Shown here in pieces: positions 1-5,253 of a stretch of 6,314 bases of DNA. The notes below the pieces were generated by a model. That model saw only the letters and a program-made list of their open reading frames with translations. It ran no database searches and was not told the origin of the DNA. The translations under genes were made by a program, and so were the position numbers. The stretch's first letter is position 1; every line of letters begins with the position of its first letter. This DNA is from CBDULX01 sp965368175 (GTDB taxonomy: Bacteria > Pseudomonadota > Gammaproteobacteria > SZUA-229): the NCBI GenBank assembly GCA_965368175.1, contig CBDULX010000176.1:1-6314 (forward strand). Direction: 5' to 3'.

Positions 1-1
1 G

Positions 2-136
2 GGTGGCTGGAGTGATATGGAAAAATACAAGGAAGCAAGAGAAGATGCCATATCCAAAGAACAACCCCTTGAAAAGAGCCAGGATTGTAATGTAGTGGAT
101 TGCCCAGACAGTGTTAAAGAAGGTCGACAATACTAA
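2..136 (+). CDS. C-terminal fragment of an unrecognised protein (5' end outside window)
   Basis: An open frame runs in from the left edge and stops at TAA (134-136), giving the last 44 residues of a + strand protein. The visible tail starts GGWSDMEKYKEARED and ends CPDSVKEGRQY. It is very hydrophilic, rich in Lys, Glu and Asp, with a Cys-x4-Cys pair close to the end and no membrane segment or motif I recognise. The inference that it is a real gene rests on its charged, protein-like composition and on the strong hairpin terminator that begins 36 nt after the stop. It runs convergently towards the large minus-strand cluster. Function cannot be given. An internal ATG at 17-19 has no clear ribosome site, so a short independent gene is less likely than the end of a longer one. 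Confidence 0.6.
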   Translation, partial: GGWSDMEKYKEAREDAISKEQPLEKSQDCNVVDCPDSVKEGRQY

Positions 137-172
137 ACTTATACTGGCTACTGAAAATCAAATAAAATTTGA

Positions 173-203
173 AAATAAGCCAGACACTTAAGCTGGCTTA
201 TTT
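173..203. terminator. Bidirectional intrinsic terminator hairpin
   Basis: A perfect 11-bp stem pairs AAATAAGCCAG (173-183) with CTGGCTTATTT (193-203) around a 9-nt loop. The + strand side continues into TTATTTCCTATAT and the minus strand side into TTATTTTCAAATTTTATTTG, so it can end transcription both ways. It lies between the convergent 3' ends of the left-edge gene and the minus-strand cluster, which is the expected place for a shared terminator. Confidence 0.8.
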
Positions 204-242
204 CCTATATGTTATCACTAGTGCCCCGTTAACATTACATTC

Positions 243-330
243 TGTCATTCCAGCATACTTCTAGCTGGAATCCAGTGGCTTATATCATGAAAGTCACTGG
301 AGCCTGGCTCAAAAGCATACCGGGATGACG
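243..330. repeat. Imperfect inverted-repeat intergenic element (GTCATTCC...GGAATCCAGTG type)
   Basis: The left arm (243-277) and the right arm (295-330) are imperfect reverse complements, separated by 17 nt. The inner ends CCAGTG/CACTGG match exactly, and the outer ends TGTCATTCCAGCAT and ATACCGGGATGACG pair with few mismatches. The left arm also folds alone: ATTCCAGC (247-254) pairs with GCTGGAAT (264-271). From general knowledge, elements with GTCATTCC..GC and GGAATCCAGTG arms occur in many copies between genes in various proteobacteria. Being a dispersed, non-coding repeat is therefore likely, but copy number cannot be judged from one window. I see no transposase and no clear target-site duplication. 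Confidence 0.65.
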
Positions 331-549
331 GTATAAATTAATTTTAGCCGCTATTTGATATCAGTGATTTTCATGTCTTTTTTAAATTAAATATGTAAAA
401 AAGTTATAACAAACTATCAGGTCTTAGTTTATTTAGCGGGACAGCAGTAATATATAATATTTTGCCATCTGTTTTTATCAGTTTTCTATTTATCTGCGCT
501 ATGTAATTTGTTATTAGTTCCGCACTATCAATAAAACAGTGGAATAAAA
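331..549. other. AT-rich gene-free spacer downstream of the yibH-like gene
   Basis: There is no reading frame of useful length on either strand and no tRNA-like fold. The sequence is AT-rich with several A and T runs. A weak bulged stem at about 517-543 (TTCCGCACT against AGTGGAA) follows the yibH-like stop on the minus strand but lacks a U tract, so I do not call it a terminator. The nearest convincing terminator for the minus-strand cluster is the hairpin at 173-203. Confidence 0.5.
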
Positions 550-1503
550 TTATTTCATTGGGAATATATAATTTATCCAGCCAACCATCCGTAACAAAAT
601 ACGTCGAATAAGCGATACATGCAGTGGATCATTGTCCGAAATTATCGCAATTTTGCCCTGTACACCCCGCGGCAGATGGTAATCATTAAGGTTTTCTTCC
701 AGCTTGATAATAGCCAGTGCGCGACCATGCATCGCAACTCGGTTAGCCGATAGTAAACTACCGTCTGACTGAATGCTGCCTTCACTCATAACCGGCAAGA
801 CGGTTTTTAACTTACCCTTAAAAATGTGACCGGGAACTGCATCAAAACTAACTTCTGCCATTGAACCCGGTTTCATGCGTAATAATGAATTCTGCCAGAA
901 GCTACCTACAACTTCACGGCCCTGGTCTGGTATAAACACCATTGCTGGCCGTAAAGGAATAGGTACTGCCATTACACCAGGACGCAGTGCCACCTGAGTT
1001 ACCATGCCATTCGATGGCGCCCGAACAACTGTGCGCTCGAGGTCATACTCAGCAGTACTCAAATTGGCCGTTAAATTATCAACATTGGCCTGTGCAATAT
1101 CAACATCCCGTTGTTTTCCTGCTTTTCTTCTTAATAATTCTTTTGCACGATTCAGGTCGATAGTTGCTGACTTTAATTGTGCTGACAGACCCGCAACTCG
1201 ATTTTCAAAGGGAACTGGATCTATTTTAAACAGGATATCACCTTGCTGTAACGGTGTATTCGGCATTGCATCTACCGAAATAACAATACCCTTAACCGCG
1301 GGGACGATAGGTACACTTACGAAATACTCCTTGGCAAATTTACCATAGGGATGATTGTAATTCATAACCATCAATAGTGTACCAATCAGTGCAATCCCAC
1401 CTAATATAGCCGTTGGAACAGTCCATTTGTTTAAAGGTATTTTGAATATCTTGAATACAGCAATACAAAAAGCGGTATAGGTCAGTATTAATATAAGATC
1501 CAT
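550..1503 (-). CDS. yibH: YibH/YiaV-like HlyD-family periplasmic adaptor (membrane fusion protein)
   Basis: The protein has 317 residues. Two hydrophobic helices (about 3-20 and 30-48) lie at the N-terminus, followed by NYNHPY, a first lipoyl half (about 64-96, ending QGDILFKIDP), a helical hairpin (about 100-158), the second lipoyl half beginning at RAPSNGMVTQV (161-171), and a beta-barrel region with MVFIP, QNSLLRMKPG and VPGHIFKGKL. This is the HlyD/EmrA-type membrane fusion architecture. The double TM start, NYNHPY, and the C-terminal VSLIRRILLRMVGW match what I remember of E. coli YibH and YiaV. Those are about 378 residues, so this one is about 60 shorter, mainly in the hairpin. Start: ATG with GAGGA seven nt upstream, only 3 nt after the stop of the DUF3302 gene, as in the E. 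coli pairs. Such adaptors bridge inner-membrane transporters to the outer membrane. No transporter partner is visible here and the substrate is unknown. Confidence 0.9.
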   Translation of the reverse strand: MDLILILTYTAFCIAVFKIFKIPLNKWTVPTAILGGIALIGTLLMVMNYNHPYGKFAKEYFVSVPIVPAVKGIVISVDAMPNTPLQQGDILFKIDPVPFENRVAGLSAQLKSATIDLNRAKELLRRKAGKQRDVDIAQANVDNLTANLSTAEYDLERTVVRAPSNGMVTQVALRPGVMAVPIPLRPAMVFIPDQGREVVGSFWQNSLLRMKPGSMAEVSFDAVPGHIFKGKLKTVLPVMSEGSIQSDGSLLSANRVAMHGRALAIIKLEENLNDYHLPRGVQGKIAIISDNDPLHVSLIRRILLRMVGWINYIFPMK

Positions 1504-1506
1504 GAC

Positions 1507-1857
1507 TTAATCCTCGGCTTTGCTGTTGTTGTCTAATGAGGCCTGTAGCGAGTTCACCTTAGCCGTAAGATCTTTTATTTTTTTCTCCAGTTCAGCTGAA
1601 TTTTCACCTGCAGTCGCACCGGTTTTGAAACCCCAGCCTCTGTCTTCTCTATATAAGGTCGACCATATCCACAGAAATGGCCAGATGGCATGTAAGGTAA
1701 ACAGGCTCACCCAGCCAGCCACATGAATCGCATCCTGATGCGGATGATTTCGTTCTTTGGAAATTTCGTATGGGATATCATGTATGATGATAATGCCATA
1801 AAACATAAATATGACGACGAAAAAAACTAGTAATAATGCAAAGTAATCTAGAAACAT
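1507..1857 (-). CDS. yibI: DUF3302 inner-membrane protein (YibI/YiaW-like)
   Basis: The protein has 116 residues. One hydrophobic helix spans about 4-26 and a second about 46-67, joined by the polar stretch HDIPYEISKERNHPHQDAIH. That is the characteristic DUF3302 core, followed by GWVSLFTLHAIWPFLWIW. A cytoplasmic or periplasmic tail carries a predicted short coiled coil (about 86-109, heptad-spaced Leu/Ile/Val in ELEKKIKDLTAKVNSLQASL). ATG is preceded by AAGGTG at seven nt. It ends 3 nt before the yibH-like adaptor, so the two are almost certainly translated from one message. The same pairing is known for E. coli yibI-yibH and yiaW-yiaV. The role of DUF3302 is not established. A small partner subunit of the adaptor, comparable in position to AaeX beside AaeA, is inference. 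Confidence 0.9.
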   Translation of the reverse strand: MFLDYFALLLVFFVVIFMFYGIIIIHDIPYEISKERNHPHQDAIHVAGWVSLFTLHAIWPFLWIWSTLYREDRGWGFKTGATAGENSAELEKKIKDLTAKVNSLQASLDNNSKAED

Positions 1858-1864
1858 TGGCCTA

Positions 1865-1870
1865 CACCTT
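1865..1870 (-). promoter_or_regulatory. Ribosome binding site of the DUF3302 gene
   Basis: On the minus strand AAGGTG lies seven nt before the ATG at 1857. It is clear and supports that start. It sits in the 63-nt AT-rich gap after the repeat-protein gene. The gap contains TATAAA-like sequence but no matching -35 box, so I do not call a separate promoter. Confidence 0.6.
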
Positions 1871-1920
1871 AATTTTTATAGTGTTTGAAATTTTTGAAGA
1901 TATTTTATTGTCGCCTGGTT

Positions 1921-2787
1921 TTAGCTAGTTTGTCGTTCCCATTCACCTTTTTTATTTAAGCAAACGTTTAAATCTTTATCAACAAATAACTGTGTGTTCT
2001 TCCACACTTTCATATTAAGCACTTTACACTTAAGACCATTATCCGTTTTCAACTGTAAGAGCTTTATAATTCCTTTTGTATTATTGCTGGAATTATCCCA
2101 CTCAGAAGTTTGATTGATTTTATCAGAAGCCAATACATCAACTACAGATTTTTTTGATAATTCAACATCTTTATCAGACAATTTACTGATTTCTTCATCG
2201 CTAAATGAAAATATTTTTTTACCCAGACTACCAATAATTTCAAATGGCGCAGTGACTATACCTGTCAACACACCCGACACCGCACCTTTACTGGCTTCTT
2301 TTCCTGCTTGTCTGACATTAGAAACAAGCTTATCTGCACGATCTAACACAGGAGGTATCGCTTCTCGCGTCTGTTTTACTTCACTGAGTATCTCCGGTAT
2401 CAGTGGGCGAGTGGCTTTTATTTCTTCGACTGCCCGTAACACCGTATCATTGGTTTTTTCTGTTACTTTTAATATTGCCGGTATTTGTTCTCTAGTAAGG
2501 CGTATTTCGTTCAAAATTGGTGCCACCAGCTTTCTGGTTTCCGACACTTCATTAAGTACAGAAGGAACAAGATCTTTCAGTTCGACAACCTGATCTAAAA
2601 CAGGCTCTATTTGTGCACTTGTTTGCTCTACACTTTTTAATATGGCGGGGACTTGTTCACTAATACTTTCCAGTTTCCAGGTAAAATAGACTAGTGCTCC
2701 AGACAGGCTAAATATACTCGCCGCCAGGATATATGTAGCTGTTTGTTTATGCCATGTTTTAAAAAAACTTGCTGTTTCCGATTGCAT
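1921..2787 (-). CDS. Membrane-anchored 14-residue-repeat protein with 17-kDa-antigen-like C-terminus
   Basis: The protein has 288 residues and I cannot assign it to a named gene. One membrane helix (about 17-37) follows a basic N-terminus (K10, H13, K14), suggesting a signal anchor with the rest in the periplasm. Residues 45-156 are eight tandem 14-residue units with consensus [LQ][IV]Px[IV]LxE[VI]xxTR[EK]. They are heptad-like and amphipathic, with a proline in seven of the eight units. Next is a glycine-spaced segment (162-189, GKEASKGAVSGVLTGIVTAP) resembling a glycine zipper, then a polar linker. The last 60 residues contain W230, N232, NG-x2-C254 and C276-x4-GEW. That order and the 22-residue Cys-Cys spacing recall the C-terminal domain of 17-kDa surface antigens; this is inference. 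The gene starts 9 nt after the lipoprotein stop, with a poor ribosome site, so translational coupling is plausible. Confidence 0.85.
   Translation of the reverse strand: MQSETASFFKTWHKQTATYILAASIFSLSGALVYFTWKLESISEQVPAILKSVEQTSAQIEPVLDQVVELKDLVPSVLNEVSETRKLVAPILNEIRLTREQIPAILKVTEKTNDTVLRAVEEIKATRPLIPEILSEVKQTREAIPPVLDRADKLVSNVRQAGKEASKGAVSGVLTGIVTAPFEIIGSLGKKIFSFSDEEISKLSDKDVELSKKSVVDVLASDKINQTSEWDNSSNNTKGIIKLLQLKTDNGLKCKVLNMKVWKNTQLFVDKDLNVCLNKKGEWERQTS
2320..2655 (-). repeat. Eight tandem 42-nt (14-residue) coding repeats
   Basis: The units start at residues 45, 59, 73, 87, 101, 115, 129 and 143 of the repeat protein, with exactly 14-residue spacing and no insertion. The second position is always Val or Ile and the sixth is Leu in seven of eight units (Val in the sixth unit). 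Thr is at position 12 in six of eight, and TR occurs in units 3, 4, 6 and 7. Codon-level identity is low between units, so the array is old and diverged rather than a recent slippage expansion. Confidence 0.85.
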
Positions 2788-2796
2788 ATAGTTTAT

Positions 2797-3330
2797 CTAC
2801 AACGATCGGTCTCGATCACCAATAAAGTAATAAATGGTCCATTCGGTTTTAAATAACCCCTCGGTTTTCACCCTATGTATAGAGGCAGCTGTTTCTGAAT
2901 CGGCTTTTGAAAATATGGCCCTGAATGAACGGCCATGTTGACGATCAATATTTTCAATATTCCATGACTCTCCCAGACATTGCCTGGTGAAACTGATGGC
3001 ATTATTATATTTTTCAATGGCTATCTGCTCTTCCGGAACCACCTGACTGCACATATAAGCCTGTTTACCATTTGACCAGCGCCAGATTTCGCAATCATTA
3101 CCGATCAGGTGATATTTAGCCTGCCATATATCCATGCGGCTAGAGGTAATCAGGCTGCGTTTAAGCTTCTTGAATCCCTGTTGATGCTGGTCGATTATAT
3201 TATTGACCTGAACACACAGTTCCTCAGGGGTAACAGTGCTGGCAACATCAGGCGATTTAACCGGGTTGCAAGCCTGTAGAGTCAGGGTAATAGCGAAAAA
3301 TAAAGCGGTCATCAATTTCGTAATCAACAT
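2797..3330 (-). CDS. Cys-rich putative lipoprotein of unknown function
   Basis: The protein has 177 residues from the ATG at 3330. The signal sequence MLITKLMTALFFAITLTL leads to a lipobox-like LQAC, so Cys21 would be the lipidated residue. Asn follows at +2, which does not show the Asp inner-membrane retention signal, so an outer-membrane location is possible. The mature part is soluble, with four more cysteines (C39, C80, C94, C118) that could form two disulfides in the periplasm, and aromatic clusters such as CEIWRWSNGKQAYMC. I recognise no family. A start seven codons further out (3351) has no ribosome site and would put polar residues before the signal; the inner ATG has GAGGA directly upstream. 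It lies 66 nt after the antiporter and 9 nt before the repeat protein, so it is probably co-transcribed with both and may act with the latter. Confidence 0.85.
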   Translation of the reverse strand: MLITKLMTALFFAITLTLQACNPVKSPDVASTVTPEELCVQVNNIIDQHQQGFKKLKRSLITSSRMDIWQAKYHLIGNDCEIWRWSNGKQAYMCSQVVPEEQIAIEKYNNAISFTRQCLGESWNIENIDRQHGRSFRAIFSKADSETAASIHRVKTEGLFKTEWTIYYFIGDRDRSL

Positions 3331-3334
3331 ATTT

Positions 3335-3339
3335 TCCTC
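3335..3339 (-). promoter_or_regulatory. Ribosome binding site deciding the lipoprotein start
   Basis: GAGGA on the minus strand lies four nt before the ATG at 3330. This spacing is slightly short but usable. The alternative ATG at 3351 is preceded by ATAGTGTTCAA, which has no purine-rich site. The inner start also gives a normal lipoprotein signal length, so the two lines of evidence agree. Confidence 0.65.
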
Positions 3340-3396
3340 ATTTATAATCATTTGAACACTATTGCATCATGCATTTCATTGCCCAGAAAGATGAAT

Positions 3397-4605
3397 TTAC
3401 TCTTTGACACTATCACTATAGCGGTGACTCAATGGTACCGCACTTACACCGTGCAGGAACACACTAAGCAGCACAGTTAATACTATCACCGACAACACCT
3501 GTTCATAGCCCTCAACACCCAGTTCACGGGTGACCAGTAACAAATACAGAACAGACGCTATGCCTCTGGGTCCAAACCAGCCTACAAACAACTTACTCCC
3601 CATAGACAGATTTTTACCTGACAGGCATACAACCACAGGCAGCATTCGTATGATCGTCAGGCTCAATAAGGCATATACCCAGGCCCTGGCATCCCAGTAT
3701 TCCATGGCGCGTGGCACCATCAACATAGAAAATATCAGAAACACAAACAATATTAACTGCTGGCCTTCTGCCTCACCAAACTCCTGTATACGCTCACGAA
3801 TATGCTGAGAGCTGGTGCCCACACCCAGCATTAAGCCACCGGCAAAAGCCGCAATAAAGCCGTTGCCTTGCATCATTTCGGCAATGGAGAAGCACAGGAT
3901 GGCCAATGACCCTGACACCAGTCTCTGGAAGGTACCGTTCATCCAGCCTTTTGATACGCATTTTTCCACCAGCACCCCACCAACCCATCCGACCATGCCA
4001 CCGATGACTGCACCAAACAGTATCTGCTGCAATAAAAATAAAAACCAGTACCTGTCGGTTGCACCGGAACCATCCAGGGCAAGAAACGCCAGACAGGCAA
4101 AGATGGGCGGCAAGGCAATGCCATCATTAAGACCACTTTCTACACTGATCCAGCGTCGCACACGTTCCGGAACCATTTCGCTCTTGACTACTGCCTGCCC
4201 AAGGGCTGCATCAGTGGGCGACAAAATCAAAGCCATTAACACCAGCAACCAGATATTAATTTCCGGGTATATGATATAGGCAGTTGCCGCACCCATAATC
4301 ATGCTTAGTGGCAAACCAAGCAATAACAGGCGCATGGGTATGGCCCGATCCTGTACCAGTTGTTTTAGATTAATGGTAGACGCATCAACAAATAAGATAA
4401 GAATCAAAGTTACTTCAGTCAGCACATGAACCAGTTCACTATTTACTTCCATGTGAAAGATACCTAAACCAACTGGGCTGACTAAAATTCCCATGGCGAC
4501 AAATAACATGGGGGCAGTTACCGGTGAACGATCAGATATTTTTGAAAATAGCCCATAAATAAATATCATTGCCGCAGCGAAAATAATGGCAGGATGATCA
4601 TTCAT
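3397..4605 (-). CDS. CPA1/NhaP-type Na+(K+)/H+ antiporter
   Basis: This 402-residue integral membrane protein has about 12-13 hydrophobic helices and nearly no cytoplasmic tail. It exchanges cytoplasmic Na+ or K+ for H+ across the inner membrane. Family signatures seen: SPTDAALG (129-136, with Asp132), ESGLNDGIALP (156-166, with Asn160-Asp161, the ion-binding pair), a conserved Arg320 in IIRMLP, and GWFGPRGIAS (342-351) with Arg347. As I recall the archaeal MjNhaP1, the equivalent residues carry the same numbers, which supports the family and the start. All catalytic positions are present, so it should be active. ATG at 4605 has AAGGG eight nt upstream; a TTG nine codons further out lacks support. 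It follows the K+ channel gene by 44 nt, so the two were probably co-expressed for cation balance. Na+ versus K+ choice cannot be read from sequence. Confidence 0.93.
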   Translation of the reverse strand: MNDHPAIIFAAAMIFIYGLFSKISDRSPVTAPMLFVAMGILVSPVGLGIFHMEVNSELVHVLTEVTLILILFVDASTINLKQLVQDRAIPMRLLLLGLPLSMIMGAATAYIIYPEINIWLLVLMALILSPTDAALGQAVVKSEMVPERVRRWISVESGLNDGIALPPIFACLAFLALDGSGATDRYWFLFLLQQILFGAVIGGMVGWVGGVLVEKCVSKGWMNGTFQRLVSGSLAILCFSIAEMMQGNGFIAAFAGGLMLGVGTSSQHIRERIQEFGEAEGQQLILFVFLIFSMLMVPRAMEYWDARAWVYALLSLTIIRMLPVVVCLSGKNLSMGSKLFVGWFGPRGIASVLYLLLVTRELGVEGYEQVLSVIVLTVLLSVFLHGVSAVPLSHRYSDSVKE

Positions 4606-4613
4606 TGAATTAA

Positions 4614-4618
4614 CCCTT
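4614..4618 (-). promoter_or_regulatory. Ribosome binding site deciding the antiporter start
   Basis: AAGGG on the minus strand sits eight nt before ATG 4605. The longer reading frame would begin with TTG at 4632 and place this Shine-Dalgarno inside the coding region, with an unconserved-looking MQCGLRVNS leader. The ATG is therefore preferred. Confidence 0.65.
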
Positions 4619-4649
4619 AATCCACATTGCAATTATGTGTGTATAGAAG

Positions 4650-5003
4650 TTATTTTAAATTTTCAATAGTTGTTTTAACTTCTGAAACATTACCAACTTT
4701 TTTAAACGATTCTGTCGCTGCATATATCGCCAATGCTACAATAATCCCTGTAAACATCATACCTGTTAGCGCGATTAAAATGGATAATACCTTTGAAAGC
4801 TTTGCCAAAGGACGTATATCACCATAACCAACAGTAGTTGCTGTAATGAATGACCAATACAGGGCATCGAATTTAGTCCATAACTCCCTGAAACCAACTA
4901 CTTGACCAAGTAAGGCAATAAAAATCGCCAGTGCAATTAACAATGGCGCAGCCAGACTTAATCCATAGATAAAAAGCTTCAAGAATACTAAAGTAAATTC
5001 CAT
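4650..5003 (-). CDS. Two-TM potassium channel (Ion_trans_2 type), no regulatory domain
   Basis: The protein has 117 residues. TM1 spans about 5-33, a pore helix about 44-56 (FDALYWSFITAT), the selectivity filter TVGYGD is at 57-62, and TM2 spans about 72-98. A short polar tail ends in a Lys/Glu-rich stretch. The canonical filter indicates K+ selectivity; subunits of this fold assemble as tetramers in the inner membrane. There is no RCK/TrkA-N, cyclic-nucleotide or other gating domain, so this is a minimal KcsA-like pore whose gating signal is unknown. ATG 5003 is preceded by TTGAGA, a modest ribosome site. It is the first gene of the minus-strand cluster, after a 250-bp spacer. The antiporter follows 44 nt downstream, which suggests joint control of K+ leak and cation/proton exchange (inference from gene order). 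Confidence 0.92.
   Translation of the reverse strand: MEFTLVFLKLFIYGLSLAAPLLIALAIFIALLGQVVGFRELWTKFDALYWSFITATTVGYGDIRPLAKLSKVLSILIALTGMMFTGIIVALAIYAATESFKKVGNVSEVKTTIENLK
4818..4835 (-). other. K+ channel selectivity-filter codons (TVGYGD)
   Basis: These six codons encode Thr57-Val58-Gly59-Tyr60-Gly61-Asp62, identical to the classical K+ channel signature TVGYGD. Intact filter residues argue against pseudogene status and against a Na+-selective or non-selective pore. Confidence 0.9.
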
Positions 5004-5253
5004 AAATACTATCTCAAGTAATAATATAATTATAAATTAACTTTCGATCACTATTTTAAAACTTCATATCCAGTAAATAATAGTAATACTATCAAATTTA
5101 TAGCCCAGGGAACATTACAGAGAAATCACCCTCTCATTAGACATTATTTAAGAAAAGAGAAAAATTCGAACTCGTAAATAAATAGCGACAATAATCTAAC
5201 TGATTTTATCTACTCAATAAGCTTAGCCTTTCATTAAATACTGCTATACAAGT
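5004..5253. promoter_or_regulatory. AT-rich spacer, probable promoter region of the channel-to-adaptor cluster
   Basis: This is 250 bp without a reading frame, between the barrel gene's stop and the channel's ATG. On the minus strand there is a TATAAT hexamer (5034->5029) and a TTGATA further upstream (5097->5092), but no -35/-10 pair with good spacing that I can defend. A perfect 6+1+6 palindrome ATAGTAATACTAT lies at 5080-5092. The 9-mer AATACTATC occurs twice, at 5085-5093 and 5005-5013. In DNA this AT-rich these may be chance. I see no strong terminator after the barrel gene, so read-through from 6078 into the cluster is possible. Confidence 0.35.

Noticed and set aside
517..543. Possible terminator just after the yibH-like stop
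   Set aside because: The stem is 7 bp with a bulge and an 11-nt loop, and no U tract follows on the minus strand.
1004..1348. 114-codon + strand reading frame
   Set aside because: It lies antisense to the adaptor hairpin and lipoyl region and has no independent signs of coding.
1858..1920. Separate promoter for the DUF3302/adaptor pair
   Set aside because: A TATAAA-like box is present but there is no -35 at acceptable spacing; AT-rich DNA makes such boxes common.
2114..2593. 159-codon + strand reading frame
   Set aside because: It lies wholly antisense to the repeat protein, mirrors its codon periodicity and has a Ser/Thr/Ile-rich shadow composition.
2320..2655. CRISPR or satellite-type DNA repeat
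   Set aside because: The periodicity is at the protein level inside an intact reading frame; units differ widely at the DNA level and there are no spacers.
3331..3351. Upstream ATG for the lipoprotein adding seven residues
   Set aside because: No Shine-Dalgarno precedes it, and it would put IINEEN before the signal peptide; the ATG at 3330 has GAGGA.
3815..4279. 154-codon + strand reading frame
   Set aside because: It lies antisense to the well-supported antiporter, with low-complexity Pro/Thr/Lys content and no domain.
4606..4632. TTG start for the antiporter adding nine residues
   Set aside because: The leader is polar and unlike the family N-terminus, no ribosome site precedes the TTG, and a good AAGGG lies before the ATG at 4605.
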